Translations under genes and position numbers: made by a program
Source: Cyanophora paradoxa
Lineage: Eukaryota; Glaucocystophyceae; Cyanophorales; Cyanophoraceae
Direction of reading: 5' to 3'
DNA: 64,000 bases
Assembly: GCA_004431415.1 (NCBI GenBank)
Contig: QPMI01000627.1
Coordinates: 151,077-215,076, forward strand
The notes under the pieces: generated by a model
Database searches by the model: none
What the model was told of the DNA's origin: nothing
Seen by the model: the letters and a program-made list of their open reading frames with translations, nothing else
In this document: in pieces, positions 47,934-57,800 of the stretch
How positions within the stretch are numbered: position 1 is the stretch's first letter
Layout: each line of letters opens with the position of its first letter

Positions 47934-48779
47934 TTAGTCGGTGATCACTTCCAGCTGAAACGAGTATGAGAGACCGTTTATATCCGCAACAGAGCCCCGC
48001 CATTTTCGAAGCGAAATTGTGAGACGATCTAAATCGAGTTGCGATGTGACATTTACGAAAGGGATGCTTGCGCTCGGTTCGTGGTAAAAGGAATATCTAC
48101 CAAAGTCCGAGTTCATCTGAATTCGCAATAGATAGGAGTCGTCGACATTGTTCTGTCTACCTGTAACCGCTGCGAATTTGGTAAAAGGGCGGAGCTCTTC
48201 GATATCAAGGTAAATATATGGAATTGCATTAAAGTCGACCATTTTCGGGCATATAATCGCGTAGCGACTCGGGTAATCTCTGAGTGGAACCGGCACTGGT
48301 TCTGGTGTGCTGGCGTAAACAACTCCGGGTTCTATGCCGAGACAATCACAGAACTCCTGGTCTGAGGACTCTAATGTAAACGGGCTATTCGGAGATGAGA
48401 AAACGAAGCGGTTTGTGGACAGAGCGAGAGAATAGGAAACCGGGAAGAGACCGAGTGGATTAAAAGAACCGCCAGAAAACCCGAGTAAAGCATCACTGTT
48501 TAAAGCTCTCTCTTTCGGATATCGTTCGTTATCAGCATCGACGTAATAATAATCGTTTACGCTGGGAATCGGTGCTATCATTTTGGATGCGGGAATTACT
48601 GTGGGCTCTTCGTTTAGAAGCGTTATAGTTATTGTCTGATCGGGCGGAACAACATAAGAGCTATTTGGAATCTCAGCGGATAGCACACGAAATCGTCGTA
48701 CATTATTAAGGCGCGTTTTCAAGTGCAGCACGCCGTTTTCAAGGTCTCTACTGTCGCAATTTATTGTTATTCTTTTCAT
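47934..48779 (-). CDS. Minor capsid (penton-like) protein 1
   Basis: A 281-aa protein starting at ATG 48,779. The N-terminus (ITINCDSRDLENGVLHLKTR, then VRRFRVLSAEIPNSSYVV) and C-terminus (LDRLTISLRKWRG...SYSFQLEVI) follow the usual PLV minor-capsid/penton pattern, in which a start strand and an ending LDRLTI-LR strand pair in a jelly roll. The neighbouring divergent gene has the same layout, so the two are probably paralogues. Known: penton proteins occupy the fivefold vertices of double-jelly-roll capsids. Inferred: one forms the penton base and the other a variant, perhaps linked to fibre attachment. Confidence 0.65.
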   Translation of the reverse strand: MKRITINCDSRDLENGVLHLKTRLNNVRRFRVLSAEIPNSSYVVPPDQTITITLLNEEPTVIPASKMIAPIPSVNDYYYVDADNERYPKERALNSDALLGFSGGSFNPLGLFPVSYSLALSTNRFVFSSPNSPFTLESSDQEFCDCLGIEPGVVYASTPEPVPVPLRDYPSRYAIICPKMVDFNAIPYIYLDIEELRPFTKFAAVTGRQNNVDDSYLLRIQMNSDFGRYSFYHEPSASIPFVNVTSQLDLDRLTISLRKWRGSVADINGLSYSFQLEVITD

Positions 48780-48795
48780 AATCTATTATAGTAAG
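48780..48795. promoter_or_regulatory. 16-bp divergent promoter between the two minor capsid genes
   Basis: The whole spacer is AATCTATTATAGTAAG, containing TCTA and TATTATAG. Two divergent structural genes start on either side. Known: TCTA is the late-promoter core in CroV and its virophage mavirus. Its presence here is suggestive only. Confidence 0.35.
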
Positions 48796-49722
48796 ATGAA
48801 AGAATACCTGAGCTTTTCGAGCGATGATCGCGATGAGGAGTTTACTCAGCCAAACCAGTATGTAGTGACATTACCCCGTCGCTATGACAACGTAAAATCG
48901 GTGCGCCTGGTGCAGGCAACGGTTCCCAATGTTCTTTCGACCGTGACAAACGATATAGACGCCACTGGTGCAACCATCGAGCGCATGGAACTCTATTTCT
49001 CGGTCACAGCTTCGGATTCCGGATTCGTGACCATCACAATCCCCAAAGGATTTTACACCAAAGACGACCTTGCCGCAAAAGTCACAGAAAGACTCGAAGC
49101 AGCTCGCCTTTCAGATTTCGGTGGAAAATATATTAAATGCCGCTATAATACTACTTCAAAGATCTATGAGTTTTTCAGTGATAGCAACTTTTGGTTCAAG
49201 TTCTCCAAAGCTTCCCCTGAAACACTCAGAAAATCCAGTAACCGCAAAGCAATCGCTAAGAAACTCGCAATATTCGGTTTCAAAGATATTCAACTATATG
49301 TTTACGAGACATTTACCCCTCTTGCAAGCGATACATTCCTTGTGTTTAATCCTGGGACGGGAACTGTGACACTCAATCGACGCATTCGTGGCTATACTCG
49401 TGGAGATGAGACCCCGGCGGCGATGATCTGGCTATATATTGACGAGTTTGCGCCGTTTATTCGCTCAGTCAACAAGCACGTCGATGGTTATTTCATGCGC
49501 ATTCCAATCCCACAGGAACTCGAACATGGTGATATCTACCACTTCGACACGTCCACTACGGTGCCTCTCATTCGTGAATTCCGCGAATTAAAATCGTTCG
49601 ACCGCTTGACGATTAAACTCATCGACCATGATGGCGCTCTCTTAGATTTCGGGGTTTGGGCGCATTATTTCACTTTTGAAATCGAAACCTACGACGCACC
49701 GCCCGAAATGAATTTCTACTAA
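48796..49722 (+). CDS. Minor capsid (penton-like) protein 2
   Basis: A 308-aa protein. The opening (LSFSSDDRDEEFTQPNQYVV, then VKSVRLVQATVPNVLSTV) and end (FDRLTIKLIDHDGALLDFG, then YFTFEIETYD) match the penton-like minor capsid pattern better than the divergent partner does. A middle segment (ITIPKGFYTKDDLAAKV) resembles the family's conserved helix-loop. It is followed 47 bp later by the major capsid gene on the same strand. Inferred: penton base subunit of the PLV capsid. Confidence 0.75.
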   Translation: MKEYLSFSSDDRDEEFTQPNQYVVTLPRRYDNVKSVRLVQATVPNVLSTVTNDIDATGATIERMELYFSVTASDSGFVTITIPKGFYTKDDLAAKVTERLEAARLSDFGGKYIKCRYNTTSKIYEFFSDSNFWFKFSKASPETLRKSSNRKAIAKKLAIFGFKDIQLYVYETFTPLASDTFLVFNPGTGTVTLNRRIRGYTRGDETPAAMIWLYIDEFAPFIRSVNKHVDGYFMRIPIPQELEHGDIYHFDTSTTVPLIREFRELKSFDRLTIKLIDHDGALLDFGVWAHYFTFEIETYDAPPEMNFY

Positions 49723-49769
49723 GCCCTTTAAATTATTTTCTGATCCCAAAGATAAGAGAAGAAACGCTC

Positions 49770-51083
49770 ATGGAGACTAACAGCCAATTCCAGCGCCCAA
49801 CGCTGAAATCTATGCTCACCACCGATGACTACAAGGATTATTTCCTAAACAAGTCGCTGGTCATTGGAACGTCCTCTGGCACTAAGCCACTTCGAGTTCT
49901 GGTCGCCCCCGATACCGAACCAACCAATGCCCTCGGTAACCGAGTAGTTTTCAAAATCCCCCGCTACCATTTCCTGAATGGTCTCGCGCTGCAACTCGAT
50001 CTTAACCCGATCACCCTCACTGATCTCACGAATGGTGTCGCTGGAACTACTGGCTACCTTCGCGTCATTGGATCGCTAATTAAGCGCATTGAAATCTCTC
50101 ACGCTTCATTCCGCTATGTTGTCCCGGAAGATTTCGTCACCCAGTATTTTCTACTGATGACTGAACAGGGCGAACTCGATAAGAAACTTCGCTATGTGGG
50201 TGGTCTTGTCGGAACCGCTGGTAACACTGTCGGTGGAACCTACGAAATCGATTTACCCTCTCCTTTCGAAAAGGCGATGTTCCCACTTTGCGCTCTGAAC
50301 TCTGAGATCACAGTAGAAATCGAATTCAAGGCGCAAGGGGATGGTATCATTGAGGATGTAAACAATGTTGCTAATATTGCGGTAACCAACAATGGCGCTT
50401 CCCTTCAAGTGCTGAAACCCCGCGTTATTTGCAAGGTCGTAAATGCCGATGAGGCGGTTGTATCTGAGACCATTGCCCGTGTTAAATCGACTGGCATCGC
50501 GATCCCCTACAACGAAATCGGTTTCCTACACACAGATTTCCAGCCGACCGCCTCCGGTTCGCGAGTCAATCTCTCGCAACTCACAGGTGCGGGTCTCATT
50601 CACACTCTCGTATTCTCTGTGCGCCAAAACGCGAAGACGAAGGTGAACAACGGAACTCTCTCGGTTCTGGCTCCTCGTGCACTCAGAACCAACGCCGTAA
50701 GCTTCTATGTGGAACTCAACAATAACCGCCTTTACTCAAATACTTCGCTTCCTCTCATGATTGCCGCGACCGAACTTCAAGAGAAATATAATTCGGCGAT
50801 CTTTACCGAGAGCACAAGCTACCCCGCTCTCACTGGCATTTATTTCGGTGCTGGAAACGGAAAGGCGTCGCTTCTCAACCAAGAGAATACGGGCTACATC
50901 GATGCCACAGGCACATCGGCGTTCGATCTGGTCTTCGAATTCAACGGTGTCACAACGGCAGCCGAAGGTTCATCAGAATGGTATGCGGGTGCCGCTTATC
51001 AGAAGATGCAAATTCAGTGCATTGCCCTCGCTCATAACATAATGATAATTTCCGCCGACGGAATCAGGCGTGTAAGTAGCTAA
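49770..51083 (+). CDS. Major capsid protein (double jelly-roll, PLV type)
   Basis: A 437-aa protein, the usual length for PLV major capsid proteins. Its pattern is long beta-rich stretches: VVFKIPRYHFLNGLALQLDL near the N-terminus, YLRVIGSLIKRIEISHASF, then EKAMFPLCALNSEITVEIEF at the junction of the two rolls, and ALRTNAVSFYVELNNNRLYS followed by MQIQCIALAHNIMIIS at the end. Known: trimers of this fold build icosahedral capsids of PLVs, virophages, adenoviruses and giant viruses. Its position beside the penton-like gene and packaging ATPase supports the call. The upstream spacer holds AAATTATTTTCTG, which shares the first 12 bases of the TCTCCGG promoter motif. I saw no break. Confidence 0.85.
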   Translation: METNSQFQRPTLKSMLTTDDYKDYFLNKSLVIGTSSGTKPLRVLVAPDTEPTNALGNRVVFKIPRYHFLNGLALQLDLNPITLTDLTNGVAGTTGYLRVIGSLIKRIEISHASFRYVVPEDFVTQYFLLMTEQGELDKKLRYVGGLVGTAGNTVGGTYEIDLPSPFEKAMFPLCALNSEITVEIEFKAQGDGIIEDVNNVANIAVTNNGASLQVLKPRVICKVVNADEAVVSETIARVKSTGIAIPYNEIGFLHTDFQPTASGSRVNLSQLTGAGLIHTLVFSVRQNAKTKVNNGTLSVLAPRALRTNAVSFYVELNNNRLYSNTSLPLMIAATELQEKYNSAIFTESTSYPALTGIYFGAGNGKASLLNQENTGYIDATGTSAFDLVFEFNGVTTAAEGSSEWYAGAAYQKMQIQCIALAHNIMIISADGIRRVSS

Positions 51084-51155
51084 GGAATTCGTCGGACAAA
51101 AAATGACGTTCTTTTTATCTTTTGCCCATTTAAGGACAAGACAATTTACAGTATT

Positions 51156-51872
51156 ATGGAATACGGCGGACAAATGGAAGGCATTAGGCGAATCGCACTT
51201 AATGGGAAGCATGGAGAAGGCAAATTTGCGCTTGTCGATGAAGCAGACTATGAGCATGTCACTAAAATCAGTAAGTGGTATTTTCATAATGTCAGAGGTT
51301 ACGCATGGGGCTATGTTGGAAAGGGCAAGAATATTGACATGCACAAGTGGATTATGGGAAGCCGCGATGGGCACTTTGTAGATCACATTAGCAGAGATAA
51401 ATTGGATAATAGGCGTTGCAATCTTCGCTTTTTAACCCCGCAAGAGAGCGTCATTAACACTGGCGTGAGACGAACAAATAAGTCAGGTCTCAAAGGAGTG
51501 ATGCAGAGAAAAGACACTGGAAAATGGAGAGCTGAAATTCAAAAGAACGGAATTTCTTATAATCTCGGATGCTTCAACACGAAAGAAGAAGCCGCAGCAG
51601 CATACAATGCAAAAGCAACCGAACTGTTCGGCGATCTTGCGGTTCTTAATGATGTGGATCCTGTAAATCTAACTCGTAGATTGCTGAAATCAACGAATTC
51701 GAGTGGTTATCGTGGTGTCAATCAAACGAGATCTGGAAAGTGGGAAGCGAATTTCATGCATAACAAACAGAGATGGCGCAAAATATGTGACACAAAGGAA
51801 GACGCAGCTCGATTTTACAATGAGAAAGCCGCCGAAATTCTGGGTGATAAAGCGATCCTAAACGAAATCTAA
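51156..51872 (+). CDS. HNH endonuclease with two AP2-type DNA-binding repeats
   Basis: A 238-aa protein. An HNH core lies at about residues 68-105 (MHKWIMGSRDGHFVDHISRD, then DNRRCNLRFLT). Two AP2-like modules follow: SGLKGVMQRKDTGKWRAEIQ with AAAAYNAKATELFGDLAVLN, and SGYRGVNQTRSGKWEANFMH with AARFYNEKAAEILGDKAILN. Known: HNH-AP2 proteins are mobile homing endonucleases common in phages, ciliate macronuclei and algal viruses. It sits between the capsid and ATPase genes with no sign of an intron. Inferred: a free-standing selfish nuclease. Confidence 0.85.
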   Translation: MEYGGQMEGIRRIALNGKHGEGKFALVDEADYEHVTKISKWYFHNVRGYAWGYVGKGKNIDMHKWIMGSRDGHFVDHISRDKLDNRRCNLRFLTPQESVINTGVRRTNKSGLKGVMQRKDTGKWRAEIQKNGISYNLGCFNTKEEAAAAYNAKATELFGDLAVLNDVDPVNLTRRLLKSTNSSGYRGVNQTRSGKWEANFMHNKQRWRKICDTKEDAARFYNEKAAEILGDKAILNEI

Positions 51873-51922
51873 ACCAATTACCACATTCAGTCTTATTTTT
51901 CTATTGTTTTTATAGTGAAAGA

Positions 51923-52789
51923 ATGCAAAAAGGGACGACGCCCATAGATCTCGAAGAATGGAACCCGAAACAGAGGGTGAAACTTCCCGCACGATTTCTC
52001 TTATTGGCGAAAACCAATTGTGGTAAATCGGTATTCTTAAAGTGGCTGATCAAAGAACTCGAAGACCAGATCTCGTATGTTCTGGTTTTTTGTCCTACGA
52101 GTTTCAACGGTTTCTGGGGACAAATTACAGATGAAGTGCATGATACCTGGAAACCGGAATATGTGGAGTCGATCATAGAAGCCCGCAAAAAAGCCATCAT
52201 CGCGGGTAAGAAACCAAAGAATATTCTCATTGTGCTCGACGATTGTTTGGAGTCCGGAACTATCGATCTTTCGCGCGATCATTTGCTAAATAAATTGATG
52301 GCGCAAGGTCGTCATACGTTTTGTTCCGTGGCTTTAATATCGCAAAAACTAACAAAGCTTTCAACGATCATTCGCAGCAATGCGGAGTATATCATATTCC
52401 TAAGCTGGTCAAACATGCGAGAGTTTGAAGCATATCACGAAGAGTTCGGGAACATGGATAAAGAGAGTTTTAAGCGCATGTTCCAAGAATTCTGTCATAG
52501 CTACCAAGCGATCATTCACGATAATACCGGGTATTCTGTGCGATGGTGGGTCGAAAAAGCCGATATGATCGATGACCATCCGTTTACTAAATTCCACAAG
52601 CGGGCGGCTTTTGAAGAAAAGAAGCGCAAACAACAAGAAGAGCAAGCATCAAAACCGCCGCCTGTCAAAGATTCGACAACTGTATGCAAAACTTTATCCA
52701 AATTTGAGCGTGAGCTTGAAGGTATCCCCAAACTTTCGCAAATTTCGCCTAAGAAAAAGAAAATGTTAATCAAATGTAAGAGAAGATAA
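51923..52789 (+). CDS. A32-like DNA packaging ATPase (FtsK/HerA superfamily)
   Basis: A 288-aa protein with Walker A AKTNCGKS at residues 29-36, preceded by a hydrophobic strand, and Walker B ILIVLDDC with Asp106/Asp107. Further on, CSVALISQKLTKLSTIIRSN is the sensor-type segment typical of A32-like packaging enzymes, including the conserved Gln. The C-terminal 60 residues are Lys-rich and probably disordered. Known: this ATPase pumps the viral genome into the preformed capsid. It is one of the four core morphogenesis genes of PLVs and virophages. The next gene starts 2 bp after its stop. Confidence 0.9.
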   Translation: MQKGTTPIDLEEWNPKQRVKLPARFLLLAKTNCGKSVFLKWLIKELEDQISYVLVFCPTSFNGFWGQITDEVHDTWKPEYVESIIEARKKAIIAGKKPKNILIVLDDCLESGTIDLSRDHLLNKLMAQGRHTFCSVALISQKLTKLSTIIRSNAEYIIFLSWSNMREFEAYHEEFGNMDKESFKRMFQEFCHSYQAIIHDNTGYSVRWWVEKADMIDDHPFTKFHKRAAFEEKKRKQQEEQASKPPPVKDSTTVCKTLSKFERELEGIPKLSQISPKKKKMLIKCKRR

Positions 52790-52791
52790 TC

Positions 52792-53475
52792 ATGGTCTAC
52801 CGAAAGAAGCCTCAAACCATTCAAACTGTCGCTTCTGGTAATCCTAATCGCGGACTTGAAGAGTCTGGGTTAACGTCGGGTGGCGGTCTCGAAATGCCCG
52901 AATATCTTATAGACACTTCGCCAGAGGAGGTCGCCAAGCAAGAGGCGATTATTGCGAGTGCCACCGCGGACAAGGGAAACCAAGATAGCGGTAAACGCCA
53001 AATGGACGATTTAGCTACTGTAAAACCACAGATTGGAGGCGGCTCTGTTGATGAAGCAACCGACAAAGTAATTAAAGCGCAAGTTGTCGCAAGCCAGCAC
53101 AAAACGCAAGACGTCCCGAAAGCCGCCGAAACCGAGCTTAAAAAGCGCGGATCCTATCAAAAACACACGGTTCCTGTCGACGTTGTCATGAGCTTCGAAG
53201 AGAAAGTGCGAGACCTTGAAATGAAAGTCTCTAACTACGAGAAATGGATGCAAGATTATAACGAACGCAAGAAATTAAAGGGGCTCGTGAAGAAAGAGAT
53301 CTCCAAACTCGGATTAAAGCAAAAAGTCGACGTAGAGGAGATTAAAAAGGAGGAAAAGACAGATGCGCAAGCCGTAACTCGACAGCAATCGGTTGCCCCG
53401 CAATATGCACATATTGTGCCGACCGCACCCGTGAATTATGCCGCAATGCTCGGTGGTAAACGCCATATCCGCTAA
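52792..53475 (+). CDS. Unrecognised 227-aa protein, partly coiled coil
   Basis: It begins 2 bp after the ATPase stop, so they may share a transcript. The N-terminal 100 residues are Gly/Ser/Asp-rich and probably disordered. Residues about 135-195 form a charged helix with coiled-coil character (FEEKVRDLEMKVSNYEKWMQ, then KGLVKKEISKLGLKQKVDVE). The tail ends AAMLGGKRHIR. Inferred from position: a virion assembly or scaffold factor; no family is recognised. Confidence 0.65.
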   Translation: MVYRKKPQTIQTVASGNPNRGLEESGLTSGGGLEMPEYLIDTSPEEVAKQEAIIASATADKGNQDSGKRQMDDLATVKPQIGGGSVDEATDKVIKAQVVASQHKTQDVPKAAETELKKRGSYQKHTVPVDVVMSFEEKVRDLEMKVSNYEKWMQDYNERKKLKGLVKKEISKLGLKQKVDVEEIKKEEKTDAQAVTRQQSVAPQYAHIVPTAPVNYAAMLGGKRHIR

Positions 53476-53624
53476 TGACTGTGAATATCCGCAAGGCAAA
53501 GCTGAACCCGCCCGTATTTAGAGCGGGTCTTTATGTGGACTCCCTTGCAAAACGGGCATGTGGGTTCTGTAAACAGCATTATAAGATCGACCAACTCATA
53601 AGGAAACACACGAGCAAGCAATAG
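53475..53624 (+). CDS. Possible 49-aa ORF overlapping the previous stop (TAATG)
   Basis: An ATG overlapping the previous stop by one base opens a 49-codon frame rich in Lys and Arg with a Cys-x2-Cys pair (KRACGFCKQHYK). Against it, a perfect 6-bp hairpin (ACCCGC/GCGGGT) at about 53,510-53,533 lies inside and could be a 3'-end structure instead. Coding status is uncertain. Confidence 0.35.
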   Translation: MTVNIRKAKLNPPVFRAGLYVDSLAKRACGFCKQHYKIDQLIRKHTSKQ

Positions 53625-53679
53625 CCTCATTCCCTTTTATTTTCTCACATATTTAATACGTTGCGTCCTTGTAGGATCT

Positions 53680-54114
53680 ATGAATTTCATAACACAATGC
53701 ATTGAAATGTTTCATCTACATTTCATATCTCACTGTAAGTCCGGATGTTGCGACACAACCGTAGAGGTTGATATTACCGATGAAGACCATGGAGGTAGGC
53801 GCCTTTCTGTATATTCTAACCATAGCGACAATCACAACCACCCACGATCTCGATCGCCCTCGCCTGTGACCGCGGCTATGAGTTCCAATATCGAAACCGC
53901 TCAGATAGAGGACGTGCATGTAGAGCATATTAGAAGGCGCTCATGTCCTGAGTTTGTAGAAGGTCATTTGCGCGCTGACTCCCCTTATCCGATGTATAGA
54001 TTGGATCAAATGGCATTAGGCGACGATGAAAATGTAACGAACCCTTATGTTTATCCTCAGCAACCTTATGTATATCCTCAGCAACAAGAAAGAACCGTCT
54101 GGAACGGTTATTGA
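53680..54114 (+). CDS. Unrecognised 144-aa protein with Cys-rich N-terminus and PYVYPQQ repeats
   Basis: The N-terminus (FHLHFISHCKSGCCDTTVEV) has three clustered cysteines that could be acylated or bind metal. The middle is acidic and His/Ser-rich (SVYSNHSDNHNHPRSRSPSP), and the C-terminus has two PYVYPQQ copies. PPxY/YPxQ-type repeats often serve as protein-interaction or late-budding-like motifs, but that link is speculative. It starts 55 bp after the possible 49-aa ORF. Confidence 0.5.
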   Translation: MNFITQCIEMFHLHFISHCKSGCCDTTVEVDITDEDHGGRRLSVYSNHSDNHNHPRSRSPSPVTAAMSSNIETAQIEDVHVEHIRRRSCPEFVEGHLRADSPYPMYRLDQMALGDDENVTNPYVYPQQPYVYPQQQERTVWNGY

Positions 54115-54218
54115 GCGGTGAATTTCGGTGGCGCTTGTATCGAGCCAAGGGCAAAAATTGAAGGTTTCGGTAAAAGGTATTTAAGGGCAAGGGAAATAAT
54201 ACAGAGTGACAAAAAACT

Positions 54219-54233
54219 ATTTTCTCCGGTTAT
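54219..54233 (+). promoter_or_regulatory. TCTCCGG promoter-like motif, copy 1
   Basis: ATTTTCTCCGGTTAT, 5 bp upstream of the AT-hook gene start. The same 15-mer recurs at 54,787-54,801, with a near copy at 60,545-60,560, each just upstream of a gene. Confidence 0.6.
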
Positions 54234-54238
54234 AGTAA

Positions 54239-54652
54239 ATGGCGAAACCCAAGATTTCAAACCAAGAGGCGATGGCGGCACAGCAGGAAAAGCGCAGACC
54301 CGGGCGACCGAAAAAGGTGATTTCAGAAGAGGAGAAGGCGGAGAGATTAAGATTAAAACGCGAAAAAGACGCCGAGCGGCAGCGAAACAAGCATCAGAGA
54401 CAGAAACAGGAGCGATTAGCCGCCGGAGAGGCTACGATATTCACCCCGGAACAGCTACAAAAGATTGCAATTCGTAAACAGCAGCGATACCAAGACGATG
54501 AAGAGTATCGGGAGAAAATCCGAGAGAAGGCACGTGAATACCAACGAAGGAAAAGAGCGGAACGCAAGCTGAATCCGCCCGCTAAACCTCAGCCACAAAA
54601 GCCCGCTGGGAGACCCCGAAAGCATGTGGTCGAGAACGCGAAAAATTCGTAG
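54239..54652 (+). CDS. Small basic AT-hook protein
   Basis: A 137-aa, highly basic, Lys/Arg/Gln-rich protein. It carries two AT-hook cores, RRPGRPKK near residue 20 and AGRPRKH near residue 128, flanking a long charged helix (AERLRLKREKDAERQRNKHQ). Known: AT-hooks bind the minor groove of AT-rich DNA. Inferred: a DNA-compacting or regulatory protein matched to the AT-richer viral genome. The overlapping +1 frame (54,118-54,477) is a shadow. It is preceded by the TCTCCGG motif. Confidence 0.7.
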   Translation: MAKPKISNQEAMAAQQEKRRPGRPKKVISEEEKAERLRLKREKDAERQRNKHQRQKQERLAAGEATIFTPEQLQKIAIRKQQRYQDDEEYREKIREKAREYQRRKRAERKLNPPAKPQPQKPAGRPRKHVVENAKNS

Positions 54653-54786
54653 CGGAAAGTATCCGCACGATGCGAAAAATGATTAATTTTTTACCTCCCT
54701 TTTTATTCCCCGTATCCGTCAAAAAGCACTTAAAGAATTAGCGACAAGGGTATGAAAAGGAGAATTTGGTAGATTGCGTCGAAATT

Positions 54787-54801
54787 ATTTTCTCCGGTTA
54801 T
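54787..54801 (+). promoter_or_regulatory. TCTCCGG promoter-like motif, copy 2
   Basis: ATTTTCTCCGGTTAT, identical to copy 1, 19 bp upstream of the polymerase gene start and preceded by AAATT. Confidence 0.65.
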
Positions 54802-54820
54802 TTTAAAAGAACTAATAGAG

Positions 54821-57800
54821 ATGCCGCGCGCAACCAACAGAATCGCTAACAATGTTCGGGATGAAATTATCGGATACATTATGCAGGGATTGAGTCAGGA
54901 TTTGCTAACCGAAGAACAGGCGCATTGGGCGATGCACAACACAATGAATCGGAAGCCCAAGCTCCAAACGCTGATCGACATTCGGGACACTCTGAATGGA
55001 ATCATTAATCCCCGCGTTTTCCGCAGGGCAGAGCGGAAAGAGAAGCGCGCCGCTCGCACCCAAGTTAATATAGAAAAGCAAAAGCAAAAAGAACAAGAGG
55101 CGAAGCGTTTACAGCGCTTCGATCGCAAACGAGAACAGAAACGGGCGAAAGAAGCGAAACTCGAAGCGAAGCAGCAGAGAGGTAAACTAAAAGCGGTAGA
55201 GGATGCGATTAAACGCACTATTCTCGATCCAATCGCCGCATACGATCCGGAAACTCTCGCAACAATTACGTTCAAGCTATGGGGACCTGGATCCGGTGCT
55301 CGGTCGTCGGAGGTAATTGTTATTCCCGGAATTCCCGAATTAAATATACCAGACAGAACCTTTGTCACCTACCAGAATATAAGAGAGACAGTTTCGGTGA
55401 GGGTGTTGCGAAACTTTGCTCTGGCAAAAATCGATAGAGTGTATGGAATTCTCACCGCTCAAAATCGTTATTATTCGGAAGAGAGAGATTCAATCTTCGA
55501 TTTACTCGAAAACTACGATGAATTGAAGATTCGTCTGGGAACTTTCGGACAAGCATACGAGATGTTCTTCTTTAAGACACCACCAACCGAGGAACAGAAA
55601 AAACTACGCAAAGGTTTCGATGATTTTGGCGGCAGTGTCGATGATGCCTTTATAACTGTTCATGAGGTCGTGATCGATGGGACGAAGGTGTCGAAGATGA
55701 CGGAGCCGGTGCTATCCCTGGCAATCGCTATGAGTTCCTGGATGATGAGCTAATGGACAGTATGCGATGCACCGCGATTATGAGCAAATTCACAGACTAC
55801 ACATTAAATCCAAACGCGTCTGAGTTCGAAGATGTTATTGAGCTTCCCAAATCATCTACATCTAACGCTTGCGGATACGATATGATCATCTCCACATGGG
55901 GAGCGTCCATTAAGAAGTGTCAGGACGCGCCAAAACCGCGATATACTGACTTAACTATGTCCTACGACGGTCTCTATAAATTCTTTCACGGTCGCGAACG
56001 CACACCTGGCGACTCTCTGGCTCTCACCCTCCGCCATATCGAGAAATTCTGTAAGAGAATTCAGACAGGCTTCCGCGTCTTTGATGTCGACGGAAAGTTA
56101 ATACACAAATTCGCGGCGGAATCAATTAACAAAAACATCTTTCCCGCAATATTCACTTTATGATTCACAACAAGCACATCTATATATTCAACGATAACAT
56201 CAAGTCGCTCGAAATGCGCATGGCGAAGATGGAGGTCGAAGAGCTCGATAATCATGTTCCTAAGTCGACCTCTTCGTTAGCACTCTATAAAATTCCGACG
56301 TGTCTTACTCACGATATCTTCGCGCACACATCCAAGGATTTGTTAAAGATCACGCAACTTAAACTATCGCCCGACGAGCGCAGTTTCATCCGCATTCTTT
56401 ATACTGGGCGCGAAGGTCTGGAAGGTCTTCTATTTACGTTCCTGAAAATGCGATATGAGCCCGCTGTGAAGCTAACACCATCGAAACAGATCGACAGCAT
56501 CACATTCAAAGCCAATGGCTCGATGTTCTCTATCAAAGATCCACGCACAACAGACCACTTTATTGAGCAAGATTTCGAAACAGAGGAGTATTATAATAAG
56601 GTCTGTGAAATCGGGAAGGGATTCCGGGAGTCGCTTCTAAATGCGACGAATATCTCACATTACAGCCCGAACATGCGCGAAATTCTCACGCACTACAAGC
56701 GATCCGCACTAAGTGGCTTTTTCTATAAGCCGAACCCGAAAGCCACCTACACAGCTGTCGATATGGCGAAGTGCTACCCTTCGATACTGAAAGGCATGCA
56801 ATATCTTCCGAAATACAATGTGTTTGATGACTTCGTTCCCTTTAAAGCGGGAAGCGATATTCTCGAATACGCGATCTACTACGTGCGTGTCGTTGCGTTT
56901 GAGAGAGAGCAAGCGACTTTCGCCGACGATGAGGATGTAGATTATGATGCCGCCATGTCTCGCAAGATTGATGGAATCGAAATTATTCTGGATCGCGCAT
57001 TTTCCGTGAGTGGTCGCTGTTATAATTTCATGACAGGCTACACTCTCTCCATGCATTGGGCGGACGTAAAGGACAAGATAGAGATTATCGCGGTCGCGGA
57101 GCCTTCGCATTTGGTGCCCAATACGTCGATCGCTGAGATGCAAAAAGTGCTGTCAAGCGACATTCAAACCACAGATAAGAAGCATATTTTAGTGAAAGAG
57201 ATCGGAATGCTCGGCAAATTCCAAGACTCGCAAACATCCACGAAAATGTTCTACAACCGTGCCGAGGCTGAGAGGTTCGCCCAAGAATGCGGAGGAACAG
57301 TAGAGGTGTTTACTTTCAATCCTAAGAATTCGAAACGTGTCAAAACTCTTAGCGAATTCGAAGGTCACATCTATTTCGTTAAGATCAGCTCCCACCGCGA
57401 GCTCGTTAACGGATTCCTTCCTATCCACTTTCATATTTACGATCGCAACCGTGCTAATATGTTTGCGCAATACAAGCGCCTGACAGCGCGCGGGCACAAG
57501 GTTGCCGGGATCAGAACGGATTGCCTATATATCGAAGGTTCATGGACAAGTAAGAAAGAGTTCGACCGAAATGCGTTTGAGAACATGGGCAAATTCAGCT
57601 ATATTCCCGGGAAAAGATGCCCTGAGAATGCACTCCGCCCACCACGGGGTGTAACTCTCGAATTTCAGGATCCCGAGACACTCATTAACCGGTTCTCGCT
57701 GAGGGACGAATTTAATCCGGAGTGCTTTAATTGGGTTGCGGAGCTCCATAATCGTATGCTTGTCCTTGCTGACATGCCCGGAAGTGGAAAGTCGACCCTC

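Noticed and set aside
54118-54477. 119-aa frame overlapping the AT-hook gene
   Set aside because: It crosses the TCTCCGG motif and has no domain. The AT-hook frame fits better and has a good ATG just after the motif.
55753-56163. Separate 136-aa gene in the polymerase region with operon-like overlaps
   Set aside because: Both ends continue into neighbouring frames as coherent protein. A break in one gene is more likely than coupled translation in a eukaryotic virus.
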